The position numbers were made by a program, and so were the translations under genes. Below the pieces are notes generated by a model, which was not told the DNA's origin, did no database searches, and saw nothing but the letters and a program-made list of their open reading frames with translations. A DNA stretch of 64,000 nucleotides from Immundisolibacter sp049322795. GTDB taxonomy: Bacteria > Pseudomonadota > Gammaproteobacteria > Immundisolibacterales > Immundisolibacteraceae. Shown here one piece after another: positions 31,210 through 41,047 of the stretch. The stretch spans positions 55,628 through 119,627 of the forward strand of contig JBMOQH010000011.1 in NCBI GenBank assembly GCA_049322795.1, written 5' to 3'. Every line of letters begins with the position of its first letter. The stretch's first letter is position 1.

Positions 31210-32058
31210 TCAACCGGCCATCACCTCGGCCTCGCGCACCGGCGCCATCAGCGCGGCGGTGAATTCCGACAGCGGCAGGGCCAGCACCTCGATGTTCTGC
31301 TGGGCGAGAAAGCGCGCCTCGTTGCGCGTCGGCGCGTCCATCAGCACGGCGTAGTGGTGGTCGGACGAGCGCTTCATGATCTGCCGGGCGAAGGTGCGCG
31401 TCAGCTGGTCGTCGAAGCGGCAGCCCAGGAACAGGAACTGCCGCCCGACGCGCCGGCGCTGCACCTCGGCCGGGATGGGTGTCTGGATGTCGATTTCGGT
31501 CATCACTTCCACGAAATCGGAATCCGACACCAGGAAGTTGCCGGCCGGCGCCACCGACCCCAGCGGCTGGTACAGCAGCGTGTTCCAGCCCGCCGCCGTC
31601 TCGACCGGCACCAGCTTGCCCGCGGCGTCGAAGGCGTGGCACCAGGCGCCGGCATGCTCGGCCTGACTCACGCCCTGCAGGGTGCCCCAGTCCCGCCGGG
31701 CAGCCAGCGCGCGCTGCGGCAGGTCGTCGTACCAGGTGTGCACCAGCAGCGGCAGCGCCGGCAGGGCGGCGAGAAACCCGTGCAGGGCGGTCGGCGTCAC
31801 GGCCGGGGCGAAGGCCTCTCGCATGGCGCCGGCCACCGTCTTGCGGTGCTTGAAGTTCTCGATGAACTGCGCCGCCGCGGTGAGGTTGCCGAGCAGCTTG
31901 TGCGGCACGCTGGCCTTGGCGGTGAGGTGCTTGACCAGCGCCTGCGGCGCGGCCGGCAGCGGGCAGTCGTCGCCGGCCAGCGCCAGCACGCCCGGGCCGA
32001 GATACGGCACCAGGCGGCCGGCGGCGAGTCCGGCCCGGATGGCGGCCAGCGTGTCCAT
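31210..32058 (-). CDS. SIR2-like-fold protein in the nifB operon
   Basis: 282 residues. The N-terminal LVPYLGPGVLALAGDDCPLP resembles the Gly-rich NAD-binding start of SIR2-like domains, and FLFLGCRFDDQLTRTFARQI resembles the second half of such a domain. The sirtuin zinc site is not evident. It begins at an ATGA overlap with the preceding 77-residue protein. SIR2-like proteins occur in defence systems and also in some nif operons; function here is unknown. Confidence 0.55.
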   Translation of the reverse strand: MDTLAAIRAGLAAGRLVPYLGPGVLALAGDDCPLPAAPQALVKHLTAKASVPHKLLGNLTAAAQFIENFKHRKTVAGAMREAFAPAVTPTALHGFLAALPALPLLVHTWYDDLPQRALAARRDWGTLQGVSQAEHAGAWCHAFDAAGKLVPVETAAGWNTLLYQPLGSVAPAGNFLVSDSDFVEVMTEIDIQTPIPAEVQRRRVGRQFLFLGCRFDDQLTRTFARQIMKRSSDHHYAVLMDAPTRNEARFLAQQNIEVLALPLSEFTAALMAPVREAEVMAG

Positions 32059-32291
32059 CAGGCGGTCTCGCCGACGCTGGCGTCGGCGCCGGCGAGCACG
32101 CCGTCGAGCACGCCCGGCGGCAGGCGAAACAGCCCGCGCCCGCCGGACAGGGCGGCGAAGTGCGAGCCGGCGCGCTCGGTGAGGCGGTTGAACCACTGCT
32201 GGGCGGTGAGACCGGCCGGGCGGGCGCCGATTTCGGTGACCGTGCCGTCGGGGGCAAAGCGCACGTGGATCATGGTGTCTTCGGCAGGCAT
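32058..32291 (-). CDS. Small nif-operon protein (77 aa)
   Basis: 77 residues. The central part VRFAPDGTVTEIGARPAGLT is strand-rich, and QQWFNRLTERAGSHFAAL is helical, with a GGRGLFRLPPGVLDGVL tail. It overlaps the SIR2-like gene by ATGA, which suggests the two products work together. No family was recognised with confidence. Confidence 0.65.
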   Translation of the reverse strand: MPAEDTMIHVRFAPDGTVTEIGARPAGLTAQQWFNRLTERAGSHFAALSGGRGLFRLPPGVLDGVLAGADASVGETA

Positions 32292-32326
32292 GGGGGAGCC
32301 TCCTGGTGGGGGAAAGAAACGCGTGC

Positions 32327-32632
32327 TTACAGGCCGGAGCCGAAGCCCAGCAGCTCGACGGTGACGTCCTCGACGCCGAGCAGCGCCTGACAGGCCAGGC
32401 GCGACTTGGAACCGACGCCGACGATGCTGTCCAGGCGCGCGTTTTCGGCGGCGGCGATGCGGGACAGCGTCTTGCGGCCGTCATGCACGAACACATGACA
32501 CGAGCCGCACTCGGCCTTGCCGTCGCATTTGTGCGGAATCGGCTCGCCGGCGCCGAGCAGCACCGACAGCAGGCTCACGCCGCTGGCGGCCTCGATGCGC
32601 TTGCCGGAGGGCTGGACGGTGACGAACGGCAT
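32327..32632 (-). CDS. Plant-type [2Fe-2S] ferredoxin
   Basis: 101 residues with CDGKAECGSC (C-x5-C-x2-C) near residue 36 and the fourth ligand in SRLACQALL near residue 80. This is the adrenodoxin/bacterial ferredoxin pattern. It resembles FdxD-type ferredoxins found in nif regions. It is in the nifB operon, 25 bp after the DegT-like gene and 35 bp before the 77-residue gene. Confidence 0.9.
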   Translation of the reverse strand: MPFVTVQPSGKRIEAASGVSLLSVLLGAGEPIPHKCDGKAECGSCHVFVHDGRKTLSRIAAAENARLDSIVGVGSKSRLACQALLGVEDVTVELLGFGSGL

Positions 32633-32657
32633 GGCGGAATCTCCTTGGGTGAAACAG

Positions 32658-33809
32658 CTACAGGTAAATGGCCGAGCCGGCGCCGACGTTGACCGAGGCG
32701 TCCTTCAGCGTGGCCACGATGAAGCCCACCTGGTCGGCGTCGAGATGCGCGTGGAACGGCAGCGCCACGGCTCGGTCGGCCAGGCGTTCGGTGATGGCCA
32801 GCTTCTGCGCCATCTGGCCGGAGGGCAGATAGGCGCGCTGGCGGTGCAGCGGCTGGCAGTAGGCGTGCGCCTCGACCGCCTCGGTGGCGAGGTCGTCGAC
32901 GATGGCGTCGCGGCTGGATCGCGTGAAGCGCGTGCCCAGGTGCAGCACGTAGGTGAACCAGTGCAGCTCGTCCACCTCGGGCGCCTGGTACGGCGGCTTG
33001 ATGCCCTCGAACGACAGCACGTGCTCGCGGTAATACGTCTCCACGTCGCGGCGCCGGGCGAGCAGCTCCGGCAGGCGGCGCAGCTGCACGCGCCCGAGCG
33101 CGGCGGCCAGCTCGCCGCACTGGGCGCCGTAGGGCGCCACGCCGGAGGCGACGATGTTGCCGCGCTCGGCCGGCTGGCGGCTGCGCAGGCGGCGCAGCGC
33201 GGCGGCCAGGTCGTCGTCGTCGGTCACCAGCATGGCGCCGGTGCCGCAGCACAGCGCCGCCGGCTGGCTGAAATCGAACACCGCCAGATCGCCGAAGCTG
33301 CCGACCAGGCGGCCCTGGTAGCGCGAGCCGATGGCCTCGCTCGAGTCCTCCAGCAGGCGCAGGCCGTGCCGGTCGGCGAGCGCCCGCAGCGGCGCCCAGG
33401 CCGCCGGGTGGCCCAGCGTGTTGCCGGCCAGGATGGCGCGCGTGGCCGGCGTGATGGCGGCTTCCACCTTGTCCGGCGGCAGCGTGCCGGACCAGTAGTC
33501 GATGTCGACGAAGCGCGGCGTGGCGCCGGCCTGGGCCACGGCGTGGGCCAGTTCACGCCAGCCGTAGGCCGACGCGATCACCTCGTCGCCCGGCCCGATG
33601 CCGAGCGCCCGCAGCGCCAGCAGCAGGCCGATGCGCGCGCCGCTGACGCTGACGGCGTGCCGGCGGCCGATGTACTTCGCGAACTCGGTCTCGAAGGCGG
33701 CCTGCTGCGGGCCGTCGCTGAGGTAGGACGAGCCCAGCACGGCCTGCACGGCGGCCAGCTCCGCGGCGCCGAAGTCGGGGTCCGAGAAGGTGATGACCGA
33801 ATCGTTCAC
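32658..33809 (-). CDS. DegT/DnrJ/EryC1-fold protein lacking the PLP lysine
   Basis: 383 residues with the aminotransferase fold. SDGPQQAAFETEFAKYIGRR is the start, then ILAGNTLGHPAAWAPLRALA, LLEDSSEAIGSRYQGRLVGS with the PLP-binding Asp, and PLPFHAHLD near the end. In the segment that normally reads SFHPTKNLTTGEGG this protein has DFSQPAALCCGTGA. The catalytic Lys is replaced by Ala. It overlaps the DUF6129-like gene by 4 bp. Its presence in nif operons is known; a non-catalytic role is likely. Confidence 0.8.
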   Translation of the reverse strand: MNDSVITFSDPDFGAAELAAVQAVLGSSYLSDGPQQAAFETEFAKYIGRRHAVSVSGARIGLLLALRALGIGPGDEVIASAYGWRELAHAVAQAGATPRFVDIDYWSGTLPPDKVEAAITPATRAILAGNTLGHPAAWAPLRALADRHGLRLLEDSSEAIGSRYQGRLVGSFGDLAVFDFSQPAALCCGTGAMLVTDDDDLAAALRRLRSRQPAERGNIVASGVAPYGAQCGELAAALGRVQLRRLPELLARRRDVETYYREHVLSFEGIKPPYQAPEVDELHWFTYVLHLGTRFTRSSRDAIVDDLATEAVEAHAYCQPLHRQRAYLPSGQMAQKLAITERLADRAVALPFHAHLDADQVGFIVATLKDASVNVGAGSAIYL

Positions 33810-34054
33810 GGCCGCTGCCTCGCCAGCACGATGCCGGTGGCCGCCGCCGGGTCGGTGGTGAGCTGCCAGCAGTGCCCGGCGCCGTCGACCAGGTGCAGGT
33901 CGAAGCCGGCGTAGCGGCGGTACGGCGTCTGGTCGACGTCGCCGGCGTCGCAGCGCGTCACCGTCAGCTGCGGCAAGGCGGCGCGCAGCGACGGGCCGTC
34001 GCCGCGGCCGGCGCTGAGCAGCGCGTGCAGGGTGTCGAGTTCGGCCGGCTGCAT
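33806..34054 (-). CDS. DUF6129-like small nif protein (82 aa)
   Basis: 82 residues. The N-terminal helical half (LDTLHALLSAGRGDGPSLRA) is followed by strands VTRCDAGDVDQTPYRRYAGF and HLVDGAGHCWQLTTDP. Its size and neighbours (nifT and the DegT-like gene) fit the nif-specific DUF6129 group. It ends in an ATGA overlap with the DegT-like gene. Function is unknown. Confidence 0.65.
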   Translation of the reverse strand: MQPAELDTLHALLSAGRGDGPSLRAALPQLTVTRCDAGDVDQTPYRRYAGFDLHLVDGAGHCWQLTTDPAAATGIVLARQRP

Positions 34055-34061
34055 GGCGAGC

Positions 34062-34274
34062 TCAGGCGTCGTCCAGACGCCGCGCCTCCACCGTCACCGG
34101 CAGGCGCGTGTCGGCGGCCAGGTCCGGCAGCGCCAGGCGCCAGCCGTTGGCGAGCGTGACGTTGCCGCCCCACAGGTTCGCGTGCTCCTGCGCCACCACG
34201 GGTTCTTCGAGGTCCTTCTTGGGCACGTACACGCTCAGGCTGCCGGCGGCGTCCTTGCGGATCATCACTTTCAT
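34062..34274 (-). CDS. nifT: NifT/FixU
   Basis: 70 residues, MKVMIRKDAAGSLSVYVPKK, then DLEEPVVAQE and WGGNVTLANGWRLALPDL. This is the standard NifT length and motif order. The role of NifT is not known and mutants usually fix nitrogen. It lies between the 125-residue protein and the DUF6129-like gene. Confidence 0.92.
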   Translation of the reverse strand: MKVMIRKDAAGSLSVYVPKKDLEEPVVAQEHANLWGGNVTLANGWRLALPDLAADTRLPVTVEARRLDDA

Positions 34275-34301
34275 GACAACGGTCCTTGTGGCATCGGTCG
34301 G

Positions 34302-34679
34302 TTATCGCCAGAAACGGCGCTCGGGATCGGCGCACAGACTGGCCAGCGCGTCGGCCAGGCGCCGGTGGGCGGCGTGCAGCCGCCAGGCGCCGGCGGCATC
34401 GTCCCGCGCGTACAGCTGCCAGGCCGAATCGGGCGCCGCGTCGGGGCGGTGCGCGATGAAGGCGATGTCGATGACGCCGCCCGACGGGTCGACGTTGCGC
34501 GAGCAGCAGGGGCTGTCGATGCGGTAGCCGCCGGGCACCGCGTGCACGCGCGGCGACACGTAGCGGTAGCGGCGGCGCTGCTTGAGCGCCCGCTCGATGC
34601 GCCTGAGGTCGAGCTCGTTCGGCTGCGACGGCGCCGGCTGGCCTTGCTGCTGGCGGTCATCACGCAGGGGCGAGTTCAT
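34302..34679 (-). CDS. Nif-operon hypothetical protein (125 aa)
   Basis: 125 residues from the ATG giving MNSPLRDDRQQQGQPAP. The middle reads LDLRRIERALKQRRRYRYVS and RIDSPCCSRNVDPSGGVIDI, with adjacent cysteines, then an Ala/Arg-rich helical end. It overlaps the end of the second NifZ-like gene by 20 bp. Homologues appear in nif clusters between nifZ and nifT, but I cannot name the family. Confidence 0.65.
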   Translation of the reverse strand: MNSPLRDDRQQQGQPAPSQPNELDLRRIERALKQRRRYRYVSPRVHAVPGGYRIDSPCCSRNVDPSGGVIDIAFIAHRPDAAPDSAWQLYARDDAAGAWRLHAAHRRLADALASLCADPERRFWR

Positions 34680-34899
34680 GTTCGAGGCAACCGACGACCC
34701 GCCCGGGGGCGAACTCGACCATGTACACGTTGATGCCGGCCTCCACCGCCAGGCCCACCTGCACCACCTCGCCGCGGCTGCCGGCGGCGGCCAGCAGCAC
34801 ATCGACCGGCTGGTCCGGAAAGGTGCCGTCGTTGTGCAGGTCGATCAGCGCCTGCACGCGCTGGCCGCAGGCGAACTCGGCGGGTGCGGCGGGCGTCAT
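34660..34899 (-). CDS. Second NifZ-like domain protein (79 aa)
   Basis: 79 residues. CGQRVQALIDLHNDGTFPD, then LLAAAGSRGEVVQVGLAVEA, VYMVEFAPGRVVGCLEHEL. This is the NifZ SH3-like pattern. It overlaps the first nifZ gene by 4 bp, so a two-domain NifZ is here encoded as two separate short proteins. Confidence 0.8.
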   Translation of the reverse strand: MTPAAPAEFACGQRVQALIDLHNDGTFPDQPVDVLLAAAGSRGEVVQVGLAVEAGINVYMVEFAPGRVVGCLEHELAPA

Positions 34900-35213
34900 G
34901 GCGCGACCTCGCCGGTGGCGGGTGCCTCGACGGTTTCGACGGTCTCGACGGCCTCCAGCTCGCGGCCCTTCATGCCCACGCGGTAGCCGTGGGCCACGAA
35001 GTCCACGCCGTAGATATAGAACTGCTGCAGGAAGGTGCCGATGCTGGTGACGTAGCCGACGTCGCCCTTCTTGACCAGGATGTCGCCGATCTCGCGCCCG
35101 GTGAAGGTGCCGTCGTTGCGGATGGTCTTGCGGCTGCGCACCTTCTGGCCGAAGCCGAAACGCGGCGGGCCGGACAGCTCGTTGGTGTCGGAATCGCGTG
35201 CGATGTCACCCAT
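34896..35213 (-). CDS. nifZ: NifZ
   Basis: 105 residues from the ATG giving MGDIARDSDTNELSGPPRFG. The NifZ domain is GFGQKVRSRKTIRNDGTFTG, DILVKKGDVGYVTSIGTFLQ and FYIYGVDFVAHGYRVGMKG. NifZ acts as a chaperone for P-cluster formation in MoFe protein. It overlaps the LRV gene by 8 bp and the second NifZ-like gene by 4 bp. Confidence 0.9.
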   Translation of the reverse strand: MGDIARDSDTNELSGPPRFGFGQKVRSRKTIRNDGTFTGREIGDILVKKGDVGYVTSIGTFLQQFYIYGVDFVAHGYRVGMKGRELEAVETVETVEAPATGEVAP

Positions 35214-36057
35214 CGGGATCACCTGCGGCGGAAAAGCGCCAGAAGGCGCGCAAGGGTTCCGGGCGCACGCCGGCCGCGGCCGCGTGCGTGTCGTCGGGGG
35301 CGTCGTCGTCGGCGGCGACCCGTTCCCGCGCGAGTGCACGCACCAGCGGGTCGGCGTCGTCGCGCAGCGCGCCGAGCTGCGCCACCGGCAGGCGCTCGGC
35401 GGCGGTGTGGCGCACGCGCCAGTCGGCATCGGCGCTCATCCACACCAGCAGCGACAGCGGCAGGCGGCGGGCGACCTCGAGCCGCACCTCGGCGTCGTCG
35501 TCGGCGGCCAGACACAGCAGCCGCGACGGCGGCAGGCGCCGCGCCACTTCCCGGCGCACCTGCGGCTCGGGGTCGGCCAGCAGCAGGCCGAGACGCGCCA
35601 GCGGCAGGCGGCGCGCCACCACCAGGCGCACGTAGTAGTCGGTGTCGTGGCACAGGGCCTCGAGCGCGGGGCCTTCCAGGCGATGGGCGACGCGGATGCG
35701 CACCTCGCGGTGCGGGTCTTCCCGCAGGCGCAGCAGATAGGCTTGCGGCAGCCGGGCGGCGGCGCTCCAGCGCACGGTCTCGTCCGGGTCATCGAGCAGC
35801 GGCGGCAGGCGGAACACCGGCACGTGACGGGCGGCGATGGCGCGCACCTCGAAGTAGGGGTGCTCCAGGTAGTCGGCGGCCAGCTGCGGGTGCCACGAGA
35901 AAAACCGCTCGATGCGCCGGGCGTAGCGGTCGTGCACGCAGGCGCGGCCCGGCTGGCAGGCGCCGCTGGCCGGCCAGTCGCGGTGCCGGCAGTCGGCGCA
36001 GGGCAGCGGCCGGCCTTCGAAATCGCACACGGCGATGCCGGCCTCAGTCGTCGTCAT
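35206..36057 (-). CDS. 4Fe-4S-binding leucine-rich repeat variant (LRV) protein
   Basis: 283 residues. An N-terminal Cys cluster (C11, C20, C23, C34, C40; CADCRHRDW...CQPGRACVHD) is followed by about eight repeats of some 24 residues with LxxLxxDPxxxVRxxVARRLP. This is the architecture of the Azotobacter vinelandii LRV protein, which binds a 4Fe-4S cluster and is encoded beside nif genes. Its role is unknown; a scaffold or chaperone is inferred. It overlaps the TPR gene by 14 bp. Confidence 0.9.
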   Translation of the reverse strand: MTTTEAGIAVCDFEGRPLPCADCRHRDWPASGACQPGRACVHDRYARRIERFFSWHPQLAADYLEHPYFEVRAIAARHVPVFRLPPLLDDPDETVRWSAAARLPQAYLLRLREDPHREVRIRVAHRLEGPALEALCHDTDYYVRLVVARRLPLARLGLLLADPEPQVRREVARRLPPSRLLCLAADDDAEVRLEVARRLPLSLLVWMSADADWRVRHTAAERLPVAQLGALRDDADPLVRALARERVAADDDAPDDTHAAAAGVRPEPLRAFWRFSAAGDPDG

Positions 36058-36613
36058 CGCCCTGCTCCAGGCGCCGCAGCACGTCCAGCAGCACCTGCCC
36101 GCCGACCCGGTCGGCCGGGTCAAGCTCCAGCAGCTTGCGGGCCGCCGCCTGGCCGTCGGAGAGGAGCCCAAGGCGCAGGCTGAGGTAGGCGTAACCCTTG
36201 AGCGTGAACAGGTAGAACCGCGCCGGCACGGCGTGGTAGGCGCCGAACTCGGCCTGCTGCGGGCGCGTGTCGTGCCAGTCGGCGGGCAGCGCCAGCAGGC
36301 GCGCCGCCCAGGCGAGGCACTCGCCGGCCACCGCCAGCGCCTCGGCCCAGCAGCCCTTGTAGAAGAAAAACCGGTAGCGGCCGATCAGCACCGCCGGGTG
36401 GGCGGGCGCCGCCGCCGCGGCGGCGGCGAGGTGCCGCAGCGCCTGCGCGTCGTCGGCATAGTGCTGCCCGGCGGCGCGCAGGTGGCGATCCGCGTCGGCC
36501 GGCAGCGCGCCGCCCAGCAGCGCAGCCGCCGCGAACACCTGCTCGGTACCGCCTTCCGTGGTCCGAGCGGCCGGATGGGCGGCGGGATGGGCGGCGTCAA
36601 GTACGGCGGCCAT
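36044..36613 (-). CDS. Tetratricopeptide-like helical protein (nif operon)
   Basis: 189 residues from the ATG giving MAAVLDAAHPAAHPAARTTE. The protein is almost all helix, with paired segments such as LRAAGQHYADDAQALRHLAA and FYLFTLKGYAYLSLRLGLLS and QAAARKLLELDPADRVG, typical of TPR. The acidic end is GDDDD. It is 10 bp after the IscA-like gene. It probably mediates protein contacts, but its partner is unknown. Confidence 0.65.
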   Translation of the reverse strand: MAAVLDAAHPAAHPAARTTEGGTEQVFAAAALLGGALPADADRHLRAAGQHYADDAQALRHLAAAAAAAPAHPAVLIGRYRFFFYKGCWAEALAVAGECLAWAARLLALPADWHDTRPQQAEFGAYHAVPARFYLFTLKGYAYLSLRLGLLSDGQAAARKLLELDPADRVGGQVLLDVLRRLEQGDDDD

Positions 36614-36623
36614 GTCCGTGCCC

Positions 36624-37001
36624 TCAGGGCCGCCCGCCGCGGCCAATGCGGGCCAAGTCCACCGTGGCCAGCGCCGGCGCGCTGGTGGTCTTTTGGCTGG
36701 AACAGCTGCCGCCGCCGGCCACGTTGCGAAAGACGAGCCCGGACTCGGTCGGCGTGTCGGCAAAGTCCACCGTGGCGCCGTGCAGCAGCAGGCGGCTTTG
36801 CGCCGGCAGGAACAGCGCGAAGCCGTCGAGCGGGACCGCCACGTCGCCGGCCGGCGCCGCCTGCTCGACGGTGAACTCGCTGGCCACGCCCGAGCAGCCG
36901 CCCGGGCTCACCAGCAGGCGAAAGCCGGTCATCCCCTCGCCGCCGAAGCGCACCATGCGGCGCATGAACTTCTGCGCCGCCGGTGTGACGGTGATGTCCA
37001 T
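36624..37001 (-). CDS. IscA/HesB-like protein (nif-associated)
   Basis: 125 residues. VTPAAQKFMRRMVRFGGEGM and GFRLLVSPGGCSGVASEFTV are the A-type fold with its first Cys. The C-terminal CxC is replaced by a single Cys (FRNVAGGGSCSSQ), as in the HesB-like nif proteins. It is next to fdxN and nifB, and may deliver Fe-S units to NifB. It is 5 bp after fdxN. Confidence 0.85.
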   Translation of the reverse strand: MDITVTPAAQKFMRRMVRFGGEGMTGFRLLVSPGGCSGVASEFTVEQAAPAGDVAVPLDGFALFLPAQSRLLLHGATVDFADTPTESGLVFRNVAGGGSCSSQKTTSAPALATVDLARIGRGGRP

Positions 37002-37006
37002 GGCGC

Positions 37007-37231
37007 TCACGCGCTCGCCTGGTAGCGCGGGTAGGCGGTATCGATGATGCAGGTGTTGTCCACCGGGCACACCGCCACGCACTGCGCCTCGTCGAAGTAG
37101 TTGATGCACTCGGTGCACTTCTTGGGGTTGATGACGAACACGCCGTTTTTCTCGGAAATGGCCTGGTTGGGGCATTCCGGCTCGCAGGCCGAGCAGCCGG
37201 TGCACTGGGAGGCGACGATCTTGTAGGCCAT
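37007..37231 (-). CDS. fdxN: FdxN, 2[4Fe-4S] ferredoxin
   Basis: 74 residues with CTGCSACEPEC near residue 10 and CTECINYFDEAQCVAVCP near residue 39. This is the 8Fe ferredoxin that follows nifB, needed in Azotobacter for NifB-co formation. It is 29 bp after nifB. Confidence 0.93.
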   Translation of the reverse strand: MAYKIVASQCTGCSACEPECPNQAISEKNGVFVINPKKCTECINYFDEAQCVAVCPVDNTCIIDTAYPRYQASA

Positions 37232-37260
37232 GGCTTGGGCTCCGTTGCGGACAGAAAACG

Positions 37261-38814
37261 TCAGGCGGCGACGTAGGCACCCTGGCGGATGTCGGCGTCG
37301 CCGCGTGGCTGGTGGGTGATTTCGCCGGCGCGCACGCGGCCGACGTAGTCCATGAAGTAGGTGATCACCGACTGCTCGATGTGCTGGTGGGCGTACTTGT
37401 CCACCGGGTCGATGCCGGCCTTGGCCAGATCGGCCTTGGGGCAGCCGCCGATCTTGGCCACGAACACCGCGTGGCAGTCGTTGATGGCGCGGATGACGGT
37501 CTCGAGGGCGTCCTCCTCGCCGTAGCCGCCCTGGCAGTAGAGGTCGACGCGGCGGTGGCCGACGAACTTCGAGCCCTTGGCGCTCACCTCGTAGATCTGG
37601 AATTCCTTGGCGTGGCCGAAGTGCTCGTTGACCTTGCCCTGGCCCTTGGTGGCGACGGCGACCAGCAGGCTGATGCCTTCGGCGTCGGCCAGCTTGGCCA
37701 GTTCAGCCTTTTCCGCTTCCTTGGCCGCGACCGTGGCCTGGCGCTCCTGCTCGACCAGTTCCTGGTAGGCCTTGCGGGTGCCCGCGTCGTAGACCACCTC
37801 CATGGCGTCGATCTTCTCGGTGGTGAACTCGGAACTGCGGTCCTCGCCCAGCAGGCCGACGGCGTCGGCGCGGCACTGGCGGCAGTGGCGCATCATGTTC
37901 ATCTCGCCCTCGCAGGCGTCCTGCAGGGCCTTCAGTTCCTGCGCGCTCGGGCCGCGCTGGCCGTTCAGGCCAAACACGGTGCCGTGCTCGGGCGCCGAGA
38001 TCAGCGGCATGATGTTGTGCAGAAACGCGCCGCGGCTCTTGACCGCGCGGTTCACCTCGACCAGGTGCTTGTCGTTGATGCCGGGGATCATCACCGAGTT
38101 GACCTTGCACAGGATGCCGCGCTCGGTGAGCATCTCCAGGCCCTGCATCTGCCGCTCGGTGAGGATTCGGGCGGCGTCGATGCCGGTCCAGCGCTTTTTC
38201 TGGTAGTAGATCCACGGGTAGATGTGCTGGCCGACCTCGGGGTCGACCATGTTGATGGTGATGGTGACGTGGTCGACGTTGAATGCCGCGATGGTGTCGA
38301 CGTGGTCCGGTAGCGCGAGACCGTTGGTCGACAGACACAGCTTGATGTCCGGCGCGGTTTTCGCGATCAGCTCGAAGGTCTTGAAGGTCTTGTCCGGGTT
38401 GGCCAGCGGATCGCCGGGGCCGGCGATGCCGAGCACCGTCATCTGCGGGATGGTCGAGGCCACCGCAATGACTTTTTTCGCCGCCTGCTCGGGGGTCAGC
38501 TTCTCGCTCACCACGCCGGGGCGCGATTCGTTGGCGCAGTCGTATTTGCGGTTGCAGTAGTTGCACTGGATGTTGCAGGCCGGTGCCACCGCCACATGCA
38601 TGCGGGCGTAGTGGTGATGCGCCTCCTCGCTGTAGCAGGGGTGGTTCTTGACCTTTTCCCACACCTCGGGCGCCATGTCGGCGGGGCCGTCCGACGAGCC
38701 GCAGCTCGCCTTGCCGCCGTCGGACGACGTGCCGCAGCCCTTGTGTTCGGCTGCCTTCTGCAGCAGGGAATCGAGCGACAGCAGTTCCTGGGTGTTCGAT
38801 TGCGCGGTGTGCAT
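37261..38814 (-). CDS. nifB: NifB, radical-SAM FeMo-cofactor core synthase
   Basis: 517 residues. The N-terminal radical SAM part has CNIQCNYCNRKYDC (C-x3-C-x2-C) and later GIAGPGDPLANPDKTF. The two extra cluster-binding Cys regions are in EGEMNMMRHCRQCRADAVG. The C-terminal 120 residues are a NifX-like domain (HFGHAKEFQIYEVS, KIGGCPKADLAKAGI). It builds the 8Fe-9S-C precursor. It is the first gene of the second nif operon. Confidence 0.97.
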   Translation of the reverse strand: MHTAQSNTQELLSLDSLLQKAAEHKGCGTSSDGGKASCGSSDGPADMAPEVWEKVKNHPCYSEEAHHHYARMHVAVAPACNIQCNYCNRKYDCANESRPGVVSEKLTPEQAAKKVIAVASTIPQMTVLGIAGPGDPLANPDKTFKTFELIAKTAPDIKLCLSTNGLALPDHVDTIAAFNVDHVTITINMVDPEVGQHIYPWIYYQKKRWTGIDAARILTERQMQGLEMLTERGILCKVNSVMIPGINDKHLVEVNRAVKSRGAFLHNIMPLISAPEHGTVFGLNGQRGPSAQELKALQDACEGEMNMMRHCRQCRADAVGLLGEDRSSEFTTEKIDAMEVVYDAGTRKAYQELVEQERQATVAAKEAEKAELAKLADAEGISLLVAVATKGQGKVNEHFGHAKEFQIYEVSAKGSKFVGHRRVDLYCQGGYGEEDALETVIRAINDCHAVFVAKIGGCPKADLAKAGIDPVDKYAHQHIEQSVITYFMDYVGRVRAGEITHQPRGDADIRQGAYVAA

Positions 38815-38896
38815 GGCGCCTCCTGGTGTGCGTTGACTGTGGCCTGAGTGGGGCCGCGACCGTCAGGGCCGCGTGGGGGAAGTCAGTGCACTTTTC

Positions 38897-38911
38897 GCAA
38901 CCGCCATGCCA
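38897..38911 (-). promoter_or_regulatory. Sigma-54 promoter of the nifB operon
   Basis: Minus strand TGGCATGGCGGTTGC matches TGGCAC-N5-TTGC with one change. It is about 83 bp upstream of the nifB ATG. Confidence 0.88.
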
Positions 38912-38927
38912 GCGGCAGGAATGTATT

Positions 38928-38940
38928 CAACCCATTGATA
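38928..38940 (-). promoter_or_regulatory. Predicted IHF site in the nifB control region
   Basis: The minus-strand form of WATCAA-N4-TTR is exact (plus strand CAACCCATTGATA). It lies between the promoter and the NifA site, the usual position. Confidence 0.6.
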
Positions 38941-38968
38941 TAAGGTCTTTTAATCAAGAAAAGACGGA

Positions 38969-38984
38969 TGTCGCAGACGCGACA
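38969..38984. promoter_or_regulatory. NifA upstream activator site of nifB
   Basis: TGTCGCAGACGCGACA matches TGT-N10-ACA and is a perfect six-base palindrome on each side (TGTCGC / GCGACA). It lies about 60 bp upstream of the -24 element. Confidence 0.9.
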
Positions 38985-39140
38985 ATGCCGGTGTCACACC
39001 CGCACGGGTACGACAAATCCGACGCAGGGCGGGGCGGCTGTCGGGTGTGGCTGGCGCGGTGACGCAGGCGTGCCGGTGCGCGCGGGCCAGGCCCCTTGCC
39101 GGGCCGGCCCCGCGTCAGTCGTCAGTGGAGTGTCGTGAGG

Positions 39141-39167
39141 GGCGCCCGGCGCGCGGCGCCGGGCGCC
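39141..39167. terminator. GC-rich hairpin after nifA
   Basis: GGCGCCCGGCGC and GCGCCGGGCGCC form a 12-bp stem with a 3-nt loop, 11 bp beyond the nifA stop. There is no T-run, so termination may be weak or Rho-assisted. Confidence 0.5.
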
Positions 39168-39177
39168 ATTCGAACCG

Positions 39178-40809
<1,632 letters not shown>

Positions 40810-41047
40810 GGCTGAACCTCGCCGGGAATGCCGCAGCCGCCCGCGCGCGGCTGCGGTCTGTATGTCTGTCTTTAGAGGATGCAAGAGCGGTGCCATGCGC
40901 GGGTCCGCGGCGGGGAATCGCCGAACCGTTGCCTTGGTGTCTGTATCGCCCGCGCGGGGCAGCGAACCGATGCCCAGATGCCGATCGGCCAGGGGGCTGG
41001 CCTCCTACGCATCTAGGCATCGCCCGTGCGGGGGGGCACCGCCGGCC

